Shown here: positions 10,213 to 20,954 of the stretch, in pieces
Layout of the letters: every line of letters starts with the position of its first letter
How positions within the stretch are numbered: position 1 is the first letter of the stretch
Assembly (NCBI GenBank): GCA_025558095.1
Contig: JAIVFI010000018.1
Location: 62,001 to 126,000, forward strand
Reading direction: 5' to 3'
Origin: Hyaloraphidium curvatum
Taxonomy: Eukaryota > Monoblepharomycota > Hyaloraphidiomycetes > Hyaloraphidiales > Hyaloraphidiaceae
Length of the DNA: 64,000 nt
Program-made: the position numbers and the translations under genes
The notes under the pieces: model-generated
The model's input: the letters and a program-made list of their open reading frames with translations, nothing else
The model's database searches: none
What the model was told of the DNA's origin: nothing

Positions 10213-10929
10213 CTATCGCCTCCGCGCCCGAAACAGCCAGAGATCCTCCCCGCCCTTGAAGTCCTCGTGCTGATCTTCCTCCTTGACGTGGGAAAACGGG
10301 AACTCCTGCCCGAGGAGGTGGAAGAATCGCGCCTCGACCTCGAGATCCCTCCTCTCGTAGGCCAGGAACACGGCAGTCCTCCGTCCCGCGGTCCCGGCCC
10401 CGGCCGGCGTTGATACCGCAACGAGTGTCTCCATCAGCGGCTCGAACAAGTCCGGCCAATGAACAACGTCGCTAAGGAGCACCACGTCGTAAGGCGGCTC
10501 CAAACCGCCGGCCCGCAGGGCGTCCAGGTGGTCCTTTCCCCACGGCAGCTCAGCAACCTTCACGTTCTCCCCCGCCCGCGTGGCGTTCGCCTTCGCCAGG
10601 TCCACGAACTTGTCTGTCAGCGCGACTTCGGCCCCCGGCCAGAGCCTCTTTGCCACCAGGCCCACCAACCCCGTCCCGCACCCGAGCTCGATCACTTTCT
10701 TCCCGTCTAGCGATTCGGACGCGTTGCCGTCCCGGCAGAGGCGCTCCAAGTACTTGGACAGCACGAGCGCGGAATCCCAGACGGTGGTACCGATCCCGCC
10801 TTCGCCCGAGGCTCGTTGGAGGACCGAGAGGGGAGCCAGGGAGGTGTCATCGAACTCGTATGTATACGGATAGTAGTCCGGGTCGTTGTCGAGCGAAGGC
10901 GAGGCAGCAGAGGACGCGTCGGCGGCCAT
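10213..10929 (-). CDS. METTL21/EFM-type protein lysine methyltransferase
   Basis: An intronless 238-residue product. A typical N-terminal lead (YYPYTYEFDDTSLAPLSVLQ) and TTVWDSALVLSKYLERL are followed by motif I IELGCGTGLVGLVAKRL for S-adenosylmethionine binding, an acidic loop ALTDKF, the post-I/II region PPYDVVLLSDVVHWPDLFEP and FLAYERRDLEVEARFF. That order is characteristic of methyltransferase family 16, which includes fungal and human enzymes that methylate lysines on translation factors or chaperones. The D/E-x-x-Y-type motif is represented by LLSDVVHW. The target protein cannot be deduced. It is predicted to be cytosolic, with no membrane segment. Confidence 0.8.
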   Translation of the reverse strand: MAADASSAASPSLDNDPDYYPYTYEFDDTSLAPLSVLQRASGEGGIGTTVWDSALVLSKYLERLCRDGNASESLDGKKVIELGCGTGLVGLVAKRLWPGAEVALTDKFVDLAKANATRAGENVKVAELPWGKDHLDALRAGGLEPPYDVVLLSDVVHWPDLFEPLMETLVAVSTPAGAGTAGRRTAVFLAYERRDLEVEARFFHLLGQEFPFSHVKEEDQHEDFKGGEDLWLFRARRR

Positions 10930-11116
10930 CGTTGAGTTGGCGTAAACAAAGCGACGCCGCGGACGGTCAGCGTGCCGAACATTTTACGCGTTGGGCTCCG
11001 CACTCGACAGTGGACCGCATCGCTGGCCCTCCGGCCTCCTACATCGCGTGCAATCTCGTTCTTAGTAATGGAGCACGCAGAGAACCAGAGTGACGACATC
11101 CTGAGTCTGGCGCGAG

Positions 11117-14100
11117 TTGTTGCGGCGCGGGCTTGGGTGCGGCATGGCTGTGCTTCCTGGCCGTCGGCGATCCGGGGAGGCAGGCTCCGCAATGGCGTCT
11201 TCTCAGGCGACCGAGTACCGTAGCTACGGCGGGTTCGGCAACAACGAGCAGTTCCCGACGCGCGGCGCCGGGCTCCAGCCGTACCTCTTGACGAACGGCG
11301 GCGGCTTCGATGAGACGGAGCCCGAGTTCTCCGACGGCCGGGGTGCCGCGTTTGCATCGGCCGTCTCATTCGACCGCGCCTCCAATCGCTCGGTGTTTGT
11401 GCCCGCGGGCTCCGGCCGGCCGCGCACGCTGCCGACCGCGCGATTCCTCTCGAACGCGCTCTTTGCCTTCGGCGCCAACGTTTCGAGGCCCGGCGAGCTG
11501 CCTGCTGCGCCCGACCCGCCCAATTCGCGCCGCATGCTCTCGGACATGGTCACCTACTTCGGGCATCTTCTCTCGGGCGACATCGACCGCGGCATCCCCT
11601 CTGGCGAGTTCCATTTCCCCCTGGGCGCGACTACTCCGGAGCCATGGCCCCTGGCAATCCCCTCGTGCGACCCCGTGTTCGACCCGTTGTGCGCCGGAAC
11701 ACCTCAGCCCGCCGAGATGGCATTCACCCGCAACCTGGCGGTGACGAACGCATCCGACTCGCCCGGGCGCCGCCGGGCGATCAACAGCGTGTCGGCATTT
11801 GTCGACCTGTCGCCGCTCTACGCCGACGATCCCGAATCGGCGGCCTTTCTCCGGCGGGACACCGGCGGCCTCCTGCGCTCGCACGTGATTCCGACGACCT
11901 ACGTCGAGGACGGTGTCTCAACGACCGTCGACGCAGAATTTCCCCCGTTGATCCGCGAGATCGACGGACCGTGGTCGCGCTACAAGGTGCCCCGCGCAGG
12001 CCTCGTGGACCCCGGCGATCTCTTTGCCGTAGGCGCGATGAGTTTCAACGGCGCGATCCCCACCATCTCCCTGGTCACCCTTTTCCACCGGAACCATAAT
12101 CGCCTGGCGCGCCTGCTCTCGCAGGAGAACCCTTCGTGGGACGATGCCACCCTTTTCGAAGAAGCCCGCCGCCGCAACATCGCGCACTACCAGCGAGTCA
12201 CCTTCTTCGAGTACCTCCCCGTGCTCCTGGGCAGCAACGCGCTTCCCCCTTACCAAGGCTACAATGCCTCCCTCGACCCGGGCATTGACTGCTTCTTTGC
12301 TATGGCTACGATGCGCTACGGACACTCGGAAGTCGGCGACTCGGTCCGCATTGTCCCCCCTCGGACTTCGCCGCACCCCGAGCTATCCGTGCCCTTCGTC
12401 CAGCCGGCCTTCCGCCCGCTGTCCCTTCTTGAAACATACGACATTGGTGCGCCCCTACTGGGCGCGGCGGTAACGGTGCAGCGGGACGTGGACATCTACT
12501 ACTCCGACTCGCTCCGGAGCAAGGTGTGGGACCACCCCAACCGCGGCGGGAGGGACGAGGCGGCGATCGACATCGAACGCGGGAGGGACTGCGGATGCGG
12601 GAACTACCTCAACGCCCGGCGGGCGCTGGGTCTGCCTGTCCCGGCCGCGTTTGCCGAGGTCGCCGAGGATCCTGCGCTCGCTGAGCGCATGGCCGAGGCC
12701 TACGGTGGCAGGCTGGAGCTGCTGGATGCTCTGGTCGGTGCGTACGCAGAGCCAAAGGTGAACGGGGGCAACCTCGGCGCGACGTTCTTCGAGTCGCTTG
12801 TGAGGCAATTTGCCCGCCTGAGGGACGGGGACAGGTTCTACTACCTAGCGGACGAAGCGGGCTTCACGGACTTGGAGAGGGCCGAGATCGGGAACGTGAC
12901 GTTGCGCAAGCTGGTGCTGCTCAACTCGCCTGGCCTGGCGGAGGTGGACGTGCCGCGGGACCTGTGGCACGCGAGGTCGTCCGGCGGACTGGCCGCCGAC
13001 GACGGGGCCGATCCTCTCGCCGCGCGGTACACCAACGTCGTGCGCCTGACACCCGACTATACAATCTACTGGCGGATCGACGGGCGCTCGATCGCGGTCG
13101 CGCAGAAGCTGGCGAGTACGAGTGGCTGGGCTGGGTTGGCGTTCGCCGCGGGGATAGGACAGCTCATGCCGGGCGCCGACTTTGTCGTGGCTTCCAGGGA
13201 CGGGGTCAGTGGGAACGCGTCGGTGAGGCAGTACACCGCCAACCCGAAAGGATTCGACCGGCCTGTGGAACGGGATGATTCAGCGGTCAGGGTGGTCAAT
13301 GTTCAGGTCGGGAGCGACGGCCGATCGACGCTCTTCGAGTGGACTCGGCCGCTCGATACGGGCCAGCCCGGCGCCCAGGTGCTCGCTCGTGGCGCGCGGC
13401 AGCTGCTTTTTGCGTACGATACGTCCCAACCGGGGTTGACCTACCATGGAGCCAGCCGCGGCGCCTTCGTCGTCGATCTGTTTGACACGAGGGCGACGGC
13501 AGTGCTTGCCGCCCCGAGCAGTGTGGCAGTAGCTACGAGGACGGTGCACGGGATCGGAATGATTCTCGTCTTCGGAATCGTCTACCCGGCCGCAATCTAC
13601 ATCGCGCGCTACACGCGGCACACGGACTACTGGCTCAACCTCCACACCACGGCACAGACATTCGGCGGGGTGTCGTTCGTTGCACTGGGCACGGCAGCGG
13701 CAGCGACCGTTTCGGCAGTCGCGGTGACGAACCATGCCATAGGTGGGTTTGCGCGGCCCTGCTTGCTTTGTTCCTCCTGACGTTTCTCCTCCCAAGTCGG
13801 CATAACAATTTTCTCGCTCGTGGTGGTACAGCTTCTCCTCGGCTTCCTTGCTCGCCTCGGTCTCTCCAAGCGGTTCCAGGGCTATGCGTACCTCCGCATG
13901 GGGCACAGAGTGTTTGGTGCCTGCATCCTTCTACTCGGCTGGGCCAACATCCAGCTCGGCCTTCAGCAGCAGTGGCCGTCGACGGGCTGGATCGGCAACA
14001 TCGTCGTTGGGGCCTGGCAAGCTCTGCTGGCGACGCTGTTTCTCCTTACGGAGCTCGGTTGGCGCGGTATCGTACCTTTTCCGATGCCTGACGAGGTCCT

Positions 14101-15550
14101 GGGACCGGTGGTGGGCAAGGTCAGAAGATGGCTCTCTGGAGTCTTCGGTGGTGAGGCGCCCGAGAAAGAGGTCGCGGCGAAAGTGGTGGAGGTGCCGATC
14201 TATGGCTGGGCCGACGTAAACCGCCGGGTGGCGGAGGGCGAGGAGTGGGTCGTGATCGCCGGAGGGTGGGTGCTTTCTCCGATATCCAAACGTGAAGCGC
14301 TGAACCTTGTCGCCCTTGAAGAGTCTACGACGTATCCGAATGGAAATCTAGCCATCCTGGCGGCAAGGAGGTGCTGAAGAAGATGATCGGACTGGATGCG
14401 ACGGCCGTGAGTGGCGGCAAGTCGTGAGACCTGACTGAGCCGAGACCTGATCTCTTCTTCCATCGCACAGGAATTCTTCGGCGGCGTCGTCCCCAAGGAC
14501 GTGGAATCACCCGCCGACGACGATTTCGATGCCAACCTCGGCGGCACAAAGGCCCGCCGGCGCTGGCGTCGCGCGCCCACCGCGCCCTTGCTCGATCTAA
14601 ACGCGACAGTGCTCGGCTCGCAGGCGCAGCTTGTCGCCAAGCCCGCGCAGAAGATCGCCGCCGAGTCGCACGCGCACACGCCCTTCGCGGACGGCAAGCT
14701 CGCCTCGCTGCTCGTCGGTCGACTGGCCCGGAGCACGACGGAAAAGATAGCCGGGGGCTCGTCGGGGATGCAGGACGAGTTCAGGCGCTTCGTCGTCGCG
14801 GCCAAGGGCGAGTCGGCGCGGGGAAACACGGCAAGGAGGTTCACTCTAGTGCCGGTCGTGCCGCGATCGGGCGATGCGGCCGAGTTCCTACCGGGCCAGG
14901 CGGTTGAGATTCGGGCGCGGATCAAGAAGCGCATGGTGATCAGGTTGGAGCCGCCCCTTGAGAAGTGTTTTGCTTCTGCTGATGGTGGCCGCGATCGCAG
15001 GTCGTACACCCCGATCTCCGGGAACATGGTCGACGGCTTTGACATTGCCGTCAAGATCAAGCCCCGCGGACAGATGACCCCGTTCCTGGACTCGCTCGCG
15101 GTCGGCAAGGCCGTCGTGGAGGTCCGCGGCCCCACCGGCACGGTCGTGCTCGACGCCGACAGCCCGGACGGGTGCTACGACCACCTCCTGATGGTCGCCG
15201 GCGGGAGCGGGATCACGCCGATGGTGCAGCTGGCGCACTGGCACGCGCATCGGGCGTCGGCGCACGATCGGGGGCCCCTGCAGCGGCTGATCTACTACAA
15301 CCGGACCGAGGCCGAGGCGATGGAGCTCCCGGATCTGCGGAGGCTTTCCGATTTGACGGAGAGGAGGTTCGTCATGGAGCTCGAGGAGGGCGAGCCGGTG
15401 CAGGAGCAGCTTGCCGAGGGGGTTGCCGAGATCACGCTGGCGGAGGGGAGCAAGAAGATTGCGGTATGCGGGCCGGCAGGCTTTTGCTCGGCCGTTGAAG
15501 GCCTGCTCGGACACTTGGGAGTGCCCGAGGACCTGATCTATGTCATCTGA
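11117..15550 (+). CDS. Heme peroxidase-DOMON-cytochrome b561-cytochrome b5-FAD/NAD reductase fusion protein
   Basis: About 1,400 residues in four exons. Module 1 (11.2-12.9 kb) is an animal-type heme peroxidase: EYRSYGGFGNN, SAFVDLSPLYADD, LFHRNHNRLARLL, MRYGHSEVGD, DIERGRDCGCGNYLNARR. Module 2 is a DOMON domain with Met (GQLMPGADF, 13166) and His (LTYHGASRG, 13445) as likely heme ligands. Module 3 is cytochrome b561 with about five helices and the four expected His (codons at 13547, 13643, 13733, 13904). Module 4 is cytochrome b5 (VYDVSEWKSSHPGGKEVL). Module 5 is a b5-reductase-like domain: RRSYTPIS (FAD), GGSGITPM and CGPAGF (NAD(P)H). Introns lie at 13743-13796, 14266-14321 and 14407-14470; each splice restores an expected motif. 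The start is uncertain (11117 or 11192), with no signal peptide visible, so a 5' exon may be missing. Inferred role: transmembrane electron transfer from NAD(P)H to the outer heme domains. Confidence 0.85.
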
Positions 15551-15619
15551 AGTATTGGTCATGTATTCGAACTGACTTCTATCCGCGCGCGCGAAGCATC
15601 GCTGAACCCCCACCGAGCC

Positions 15620-17689
15620 TCACCCCGCCATCGCCGCAGCCCACACGCCCCACGTCCCCATCCCCACCCCCGCCAGCAACATCGCCCATCCAAAGGCCCT
15701 GTCCATCCTCCCCGCGTGCGGAAACATCCGGAGGTAGCACGCGCAAGGGAACACTAAGGCGGTCGGCGTCGCCAGCGCCGAGCCGAGCAGCGCCGCGGCG
15801 CGCAGGAAAGACGGGAGGAGGTACGACAGTAGAAGCACGACGAGGAGCAGTGCGATGCGGAGGGGGATGCGGAAGGGGCGGGGGAGCGTGGCCGGTTGCG
15901 GCGGGGCGATCGGGATGGGGATGGGGAACGGAGAGGGCGGGCGCAGGAGCGGTGTGCGCTCGCTGCTGTTTGCCGGGGTGGGGAAGTTCGATTGCCGGAT
16001 AGCGGAGGAGGGGGTGTGAAAGGATGCGAGGGGCGATCGCCGCGCGAACGGCTCGTCCTCCGAGTCCGAAGAGATCGACCCATTGTCCTGCTCGATCGCG
16101 ACCTCCGGTACCGCCTGCGACTCCGGCATCTCCGCGGAAGGCGTATCCATCGGCCGTCCGAAGAAGGCCGGCAGACGGGGCGACCACCTGTCAGCGATCG
16201 CCGCCGGGCTCGGCGCCCTCGGCCTCTCCACCCCCTGTCCCGCGGCCTCCTTCTCCCCCTTCCACCCCTCGACCATCCTCGCCACCGCCCCCTCCGCCAT
16301 CCGTCCGACGACCTCCATCACCACCCCGACCTTGCTCACGGGGTTGGCCGCCCAGACCCCCGCGATCGCGGCGGCGACCCAGCGGGGGTACCGCCCTTGG
16401 CCCGCCATCCGCGCGATGTTGCCCGTGACCTCGGCTTCCGAGTGGTCGCCAAACATCAGGTACCCTGCTGCGCCGAATGCCAGGTAGGTCGCGGCCACGA
16501 GGGCGTACGAGAGCGCGACGGCGGCGCCGAAGCGGGATTCGTCGCGCATCTCGCGCTTCAGGGAGGGGAGCACGATGTGACCCGCGAGGGAGGCCATGGC
16601 GATGCCGTAGGTGAGCGGGAGGGCGGATGGGAAGGTGTGGGAGACGAGGTGCGTGGGTGAGGGACGGAGGATGGAGCCGGTGGGGTCCGGCAGGGGGGAT
16701 TGCGCTGGGAGGAAGCCGAGGGTGAAGAGGGTGACGAGGAGGAAGATGATCGAGAGCAGGCCTGTGGGAGGATCCAGATGCAAACACGATCAACCATAAC
16801 CTATGTGATCGCGGGCATGCTGTCACCCACCGAAAGCGGCGACGTAGCTGAGGTACCGCATGCTACCCACGAAAGTGAGGGGCGCGACGACGACCCCGAT
16901 CACAACGTATAGCCAAAGGCTTCCCGCCGCCGACGGCAGGAGCGAAGCTACTGAGTCCGCGCACACGATCAGGTACGTCACCGAAACCACCAGGAGATCC
17001 AGCGCCACAACGCACCCCACCGCCACCTCCCCCCACCTCCCGAACGCCGCCCTGCCCACGTCCGCATAGGTCATTATCCTTGTCCCGTCCCCCGCCTCCG
17101 CGTCCATGCAGGCCGCGAGCATCCCCGCCGTCCGCACCGTCGCGAAGCACACGGCTAGCAGCGTCGTCGCGCCGGGGATCCAGCCGACCTGGGCGATGGC
17201 GCGGGGGAGGGCGAGGATGCCGATGCCGACCAGCATGTTGGAGGTGTTTGCAACGGTGTGGCCGAACGAGGAGAGGTGTGGGGACGAGGGGGGCGTTGCT
17301 TCGGAGCCGACCGACTCCTCGTCCGAGGGCGGTGAGAGGGTACGGGACGGGACGGCGGCGTGCGGCTTGATCGGCGAGCCCTCGGGGCTTCCGCGCGGCG
17401 TGTCCAGGGCGTGCGCGGGGCGGAAGCCGATTTCGAACGGCGAGCGGGGCGTGCTCGGAGACGCGGCACCGGCGGAAGAAAACGTCGGCTTCGGCATGTT
17501 CATCGATCGTGCGGCTCGTGGCGCAGTTTCGGGCCTCATCTCGGCGGGCGGGCGCGGCACGGGCGTGTGCCCCGATGACGTGGCAGGCGCCGCCGGCGGG
17601 CTGTTCTCCGCCGCCTCCGACCGCGCCGGGCCCTCCTCAGCAGTGTGGAAGGATAACGCTGAGGTCGACCGCGAGAATGGCGATGCCAT
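15620..17689 (-). CDS. Vacuolar-type amino acid/auxin permease (AAAP, AVT1-like)
   Basis: Exon 1 (17689-16831) encodes about 145 cytosolic, Ser/Pro-rich residues followed by the first membrane segments: SSFGHTVANTSNMLVGIGIL, ALPRAIAQVGWIPGATTLLA, MTYADVGRAAFGRWG. A 69-bp intron (16830-16762, GTGGGT...CACAG) leads to exon 2 (16761-15620) with SHTFPSALPLTYGIAMASLA, GHIVLPSLKREMRD, NIARMAGQ and a long hydrophilic loop before the last three helices. This is the layout of fungal Avt-type members of the amino acid/auxin permease family. They have about eleven helices and a long acidic N-tail, and they move neutral amino acids across the vacuolar membrane using a proton gradient. Substrate is not predictable. 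Total length is about 666 residues. Confidence 0.85.
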
Positions 17690-17836
17690 CGAGTGGCGCG
17701 CAACGGGCAGCCGGGGAGACCGGCTTTCGACGGAACGGCGGAAGCAGCCAAGGGACTATGCGCGTCGCATCTGCCTCATTTGCTGGGCCGCTTCCCCCGG
17801 ATTGGTCGGCGCATTCGTGGTTAAAGCGCTGGCATT

Positions 17837-19120
17837 ATGTCCTCCGACGCGGACTCGGAGGTCTCCGCGGGGGACGGCGGCCCGCCGACGGCCGACGACG
17901 CGTCCGAAGCGTCCGACGACTCGGCGGCAAACACGCCGTCGCTGCCGCCCGAGCTGCTGCTTGACGTCATGCGGATCCTCGCGCGGCAGCACCTGAAGGG
18001 CACGCTGCTCGAGTTTGCCGCGGCGTCGCGGTCGTGCTGCGCCCTCGCCGTGCCGGAGCTCTACCGGCACGTCAACCTCCTCGCCGATTCCCCGGCTTCG
18101 GCACGATGGCTGGCCAACTTTGCCGAGGACGGACTCGGCATGGACAAGTGGACCAACGTGCGCTCCGTGCGGGCGTTTGTCGGGATCCGCACGGGGGAAG
18201 AGACCGGGGCGCGCGTGCGCCGGTCCGCCCGCTCCTTCAAGCGCTCCGACGCCGAGGCCAACGCGATAAAGTGCCGCATCCTGGGGGACTGCCGTGAAAC
18301 GGTGCGCACGATGGCGCTGAGCCTGGCCGGCGCCGAGGGACAGGACGTGTGGAACGAGCTGCCCCTGTTCCCGTCCCTGAAGCACCTCGACCTGACCGTC
18401 GGCCGGACCACCCTCCCCGCGGGCCCGATCCCCGGCCTGCCCCCCTCCCTGGAGCTCTTCACCCTCCGCAACTACACCGACGTCCAGGGCGCCGACTTTT
18501 CCCCGCTCCTTGGGGCTTTGGACGCCCACCCCTCACTGCAGGAATGGTCCCTCGCCGCCGACGTGGACCCGTGCCACCTCGCCGCCTTCCCGCGTCTGAT
18601 GCCCAAATTGGCACGCGTGGCCAAGGTGCACCGCGAGTCGACCGCGCTGGCGCTGCTCTCGGACCCGGCGTTCGCCCCGCGGGTGCTCGTCTTCCGGCGG
18701 AGCTACGCTTCCTCCCCCGCGGGCTGGAAAAAGGTCTGGGAGCTGGTCAAGAAGCTGGAGTCGCTCGAATATTTCCAGTTCCCGCTGCACCAGCAGCTCG
18801 ACGCCGGCATCCCCCTCTCTTCCGGCCTCCCCCCCAACCTCAAACGGCTCGTCGTCGAGAGCGTCGGCGTCAAACCCGAGCCCAAGCGCCTCGCGCGCAA
18901 CCTCAAGGACCTCCGCTCCTCCCTCGCCCGCACGCGCGCCGGGCCCGGGTTGGCGGTGCTGGTGGGCAAGGACGTGGGCGAGTTTTCGCCGCCCGAGAGG
19001 GCGCTCTGGAAGGGGCTCGGGGAAGGGGTGGAGCTGTGCGCGCCGGGGGACGAGAGGATGGCGAGGGTGGGGTTGGAGGAGGGTTGGAGGGCGCTGGACG
19101 AGTGCTGCGTGGCGTGGTGA
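17837..19120 (+). CDS. F-box protein with degenerate C-terminal repeats
   Basis: A single-exon 427-residue product begins with an acidic, Ser/Asp-rich tail. An F-box-like helix bundle follows (LPPELLLDVMRILARQHLKG, LLEFAAASRSCCALAVPEL, YRHVNL). The rest resembles irregular leucine-rich repeats: LKHLDLTVGRTTLPAG, LELFTLRNYTD, SLEYFQFPLHQQL, NLKRLVVESVG. F-box proteins recruit substrates to SCF ubiquitin ligases through Skp1. The substrate is unknown. Divergent from the transporter gene, with only about 150 bp between starts, so the two may share a promoter. Confidence 0.7.
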   Translation: MSSDADSEVSAGDGGPPTADDASEASDDSAANTPSLPPELLLDVMRILARQHLKGTLLEFAAASRSCCALAVPELYRHVNLLADSPASARWLANFAEDGLGMDKWTNVRSVRAFVGIRTGEETGARVRRSARSFKRSDAEANAIKCRILGDCRETVRTMALSLAGAEGQDVWNELPLFPSLKHLDLTVGRTTLPAGPIPGLPPSLELFTLRNYTDVQGADFSPLLGALDAHPSLQEWSLAADVDPCHLAAFPRLMPKLARVAKVHRESTALALLSDPAFAPRVLVFRRSYASSPAGWKKVWELVKKLESLEYFQFPLHQQLDAGIPLSSGLPPNLKRLVVESVGVKPEPKRLARNLKDLRSSLARTRAGPGLAVLVGKDVGEFSPPERALWKGLGEGVELCAPGDERMARVGLEEGWRALDECCVAW

Positions 19121-19268
19121 TGCGCATGATTTGGAATCTGGTATTTGGAGCAGCAACCGAACTGCGTGTGCGTCATCGCGATTCTTTTGCCCGCGGTCGT
19201 ACCTGGGGCTTGGGAGGCTCGGGACCTGGACCCCTTGGCCTTCAACCGTCGCTCCTGCTCTCTGCACC

Positions 19269-20833
19269 ATGGGAACCGCGGACCCGCCGTCGTTCGACCT
19301 GTCGCCGCGCGAATGGCTGACTGTTTTCCCAGAGCCCTCGCGGCGCCGTGACCCGGCGGGTCCCGCGCGCGCGGCGTCTCCTCTGGAACCGGCGACCTTC
19401 GTCGCCGCGGTCCGCGCGCGCAGCCGCATCCTGGCGGCCATGGACCTCATCTCCCTGCGGCTTTTCCGGGTCGCCCACTTGTTTACCGCGCGCTACGCGG
19501 CCTTTAGCGCCGCGTGCGTCGCGATGGTCGCGCCCGTCTTGGTGTTCAACGAGGGCCGGTTCGGGCAGCGCCAGGTCGATGCATTCCTCGGGAACACGGC
19601 CGTGATGACGGCGGTCAGTGCGCTGTGGTTCCTGCGGACCGAGATCCTCGGCGGGAAGGCCGCCCTTAGCAGCATCCTCAAGGTGAAGGGGATGTACCAG
19701 GAAGAGAGCGGCAAGAAGGACGATGTGGAGGAGCCGCCGGCCGCGAGCTCGCCACTCGACACGCACCCGGATGCTGTGGTCGCGAGGTGGTCGCAGCTGG
19801 CAGAGTTTGCGAACGCCGACGGCGAGGATGGGACCCAGGGCTCGCGGCTCCTCGTCCACGACGAGGACGCGCCGTGCCCTTGCCCGCTTCCAGGATGCGC
19901 AAGCAGACTCTTTGTGATCGCCGCGTTCCAGCGTCTAGTGACCGTGGCTTGGATCTTTATCGTCTTTATTCCTGGCTACACGGTCTTCTTGAACTGGACC
20001 TCCTGGGTCACTTTCGGCGCGCAGACGTGGACCACCGCATGGAGCTGCGCCCTCTCCATCGCGACCGTTCTTGTGCACCTCCTCTACCTAGGGATCAACC
20101 CGCTAGCAGCGGTCCTGAGCAACCCCGCGCTCCTCGAGCTCTCGGCGCGCCTCCAGCACCGCGCTTTGGTCCTTGCCCTGGACGCCTTCCTCGACGAGCA
20201 GGAGAAGGCCGCCGACGATGCTCCGCCCGCCGACGGCGACAAGGAGTGCTACATCCGCCTGCAGGAGCACCTGCAAGGCAGTTGGCAGCTCAGCCTGGAT
20301 CACATCTCCGCTGGTCGCTCCAACCCGTTCATCTGGATCCTCTTGCAAATCGTCGGCATGATCGTGACCATCGTGGGTCCGCTGTCTGCATCGCGCATCT
20401 GTGGGTCTTCTCACCTTTCCGCTCCTTCCCCTACGGCGCGCAGTCCACCGGCTCATGCATTACCATGACCCAGATCTGCTGCGCCGTCGCTCCTGCGGGC
20501 GTCATCGTCAACGACCTCGCCTCCATAGCCGTCTTCAACGCGGGCGTTGCGCGTACCTCGGCCCTCTGCCGCTCGGCTTCCTCCCGGCTGTGCCTCCTAG
20601 CTCTGCGCCGCCCTTCGTCGCCGCGGCTGACGGCGTTCGTGGCGCACCGCGGCGTGCTGGACGGGTTCGCCGTCCGCGCGGAGGGGTTCAGGGGCAAGTT
20701 CATGGGGTTCGGGGTGGGCTTCGGGATGATCAGGGCGCTGATGGCGGGGACCTTTGCCGCGGGGGTGGGGCTTGCGAGCATTCTGCGGGGATCGGGGATC
20801 TTCGTGACGGTCGAGTCGGTGTGCCCGGGGTGA
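19269..20833 (+). CDS. Unknown polytopic membrane protein, paralog 1 of a local pair
   Basis: The start at 19269 gives MGTADPPSFDLSPREWLTVF. About seven hydrophobic segments follow, with a hydrophilic loop (SPLDTHPDAVVARWSQLAEF, CPCPLPGC) between the second and third. The frame apparently breaks near 20372. A 71-bp intron (20373-20443, GTGGGT...CGCAG) restores it exactly where the paralog at 23324 has its own intron, so this is not a pseudogene. The C-terminus has GKFMGFGVGFGMIR, LASILRGSGIFVTVESVCPG. I do not recognise the family. The topology loosely recalls chemoreceptor-like or transporter-like membrane proteins, but no motif supports a function. It lies convergent to the P450 gene. Confidence 0.75.
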
Positions 20834-20954
20834 ACGCACAAAGACGGGGCGAACCGCTTGGAATAGAAAGGAAGCCAGGTTCAAGTTCGACTGGAAGAGC
20901 ATTCAATTTGAAACCACATCGTCTGTACAAGGTATCGCAATGCACGCATCCAAC

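Noticed and set aside
19269-20833. Paralog 1 as a frameshifted pseudogene
   Set aside because: A 71-bp GT-AG intron at 20373-20443 restores frame at the position homologous to the paralog's intron.
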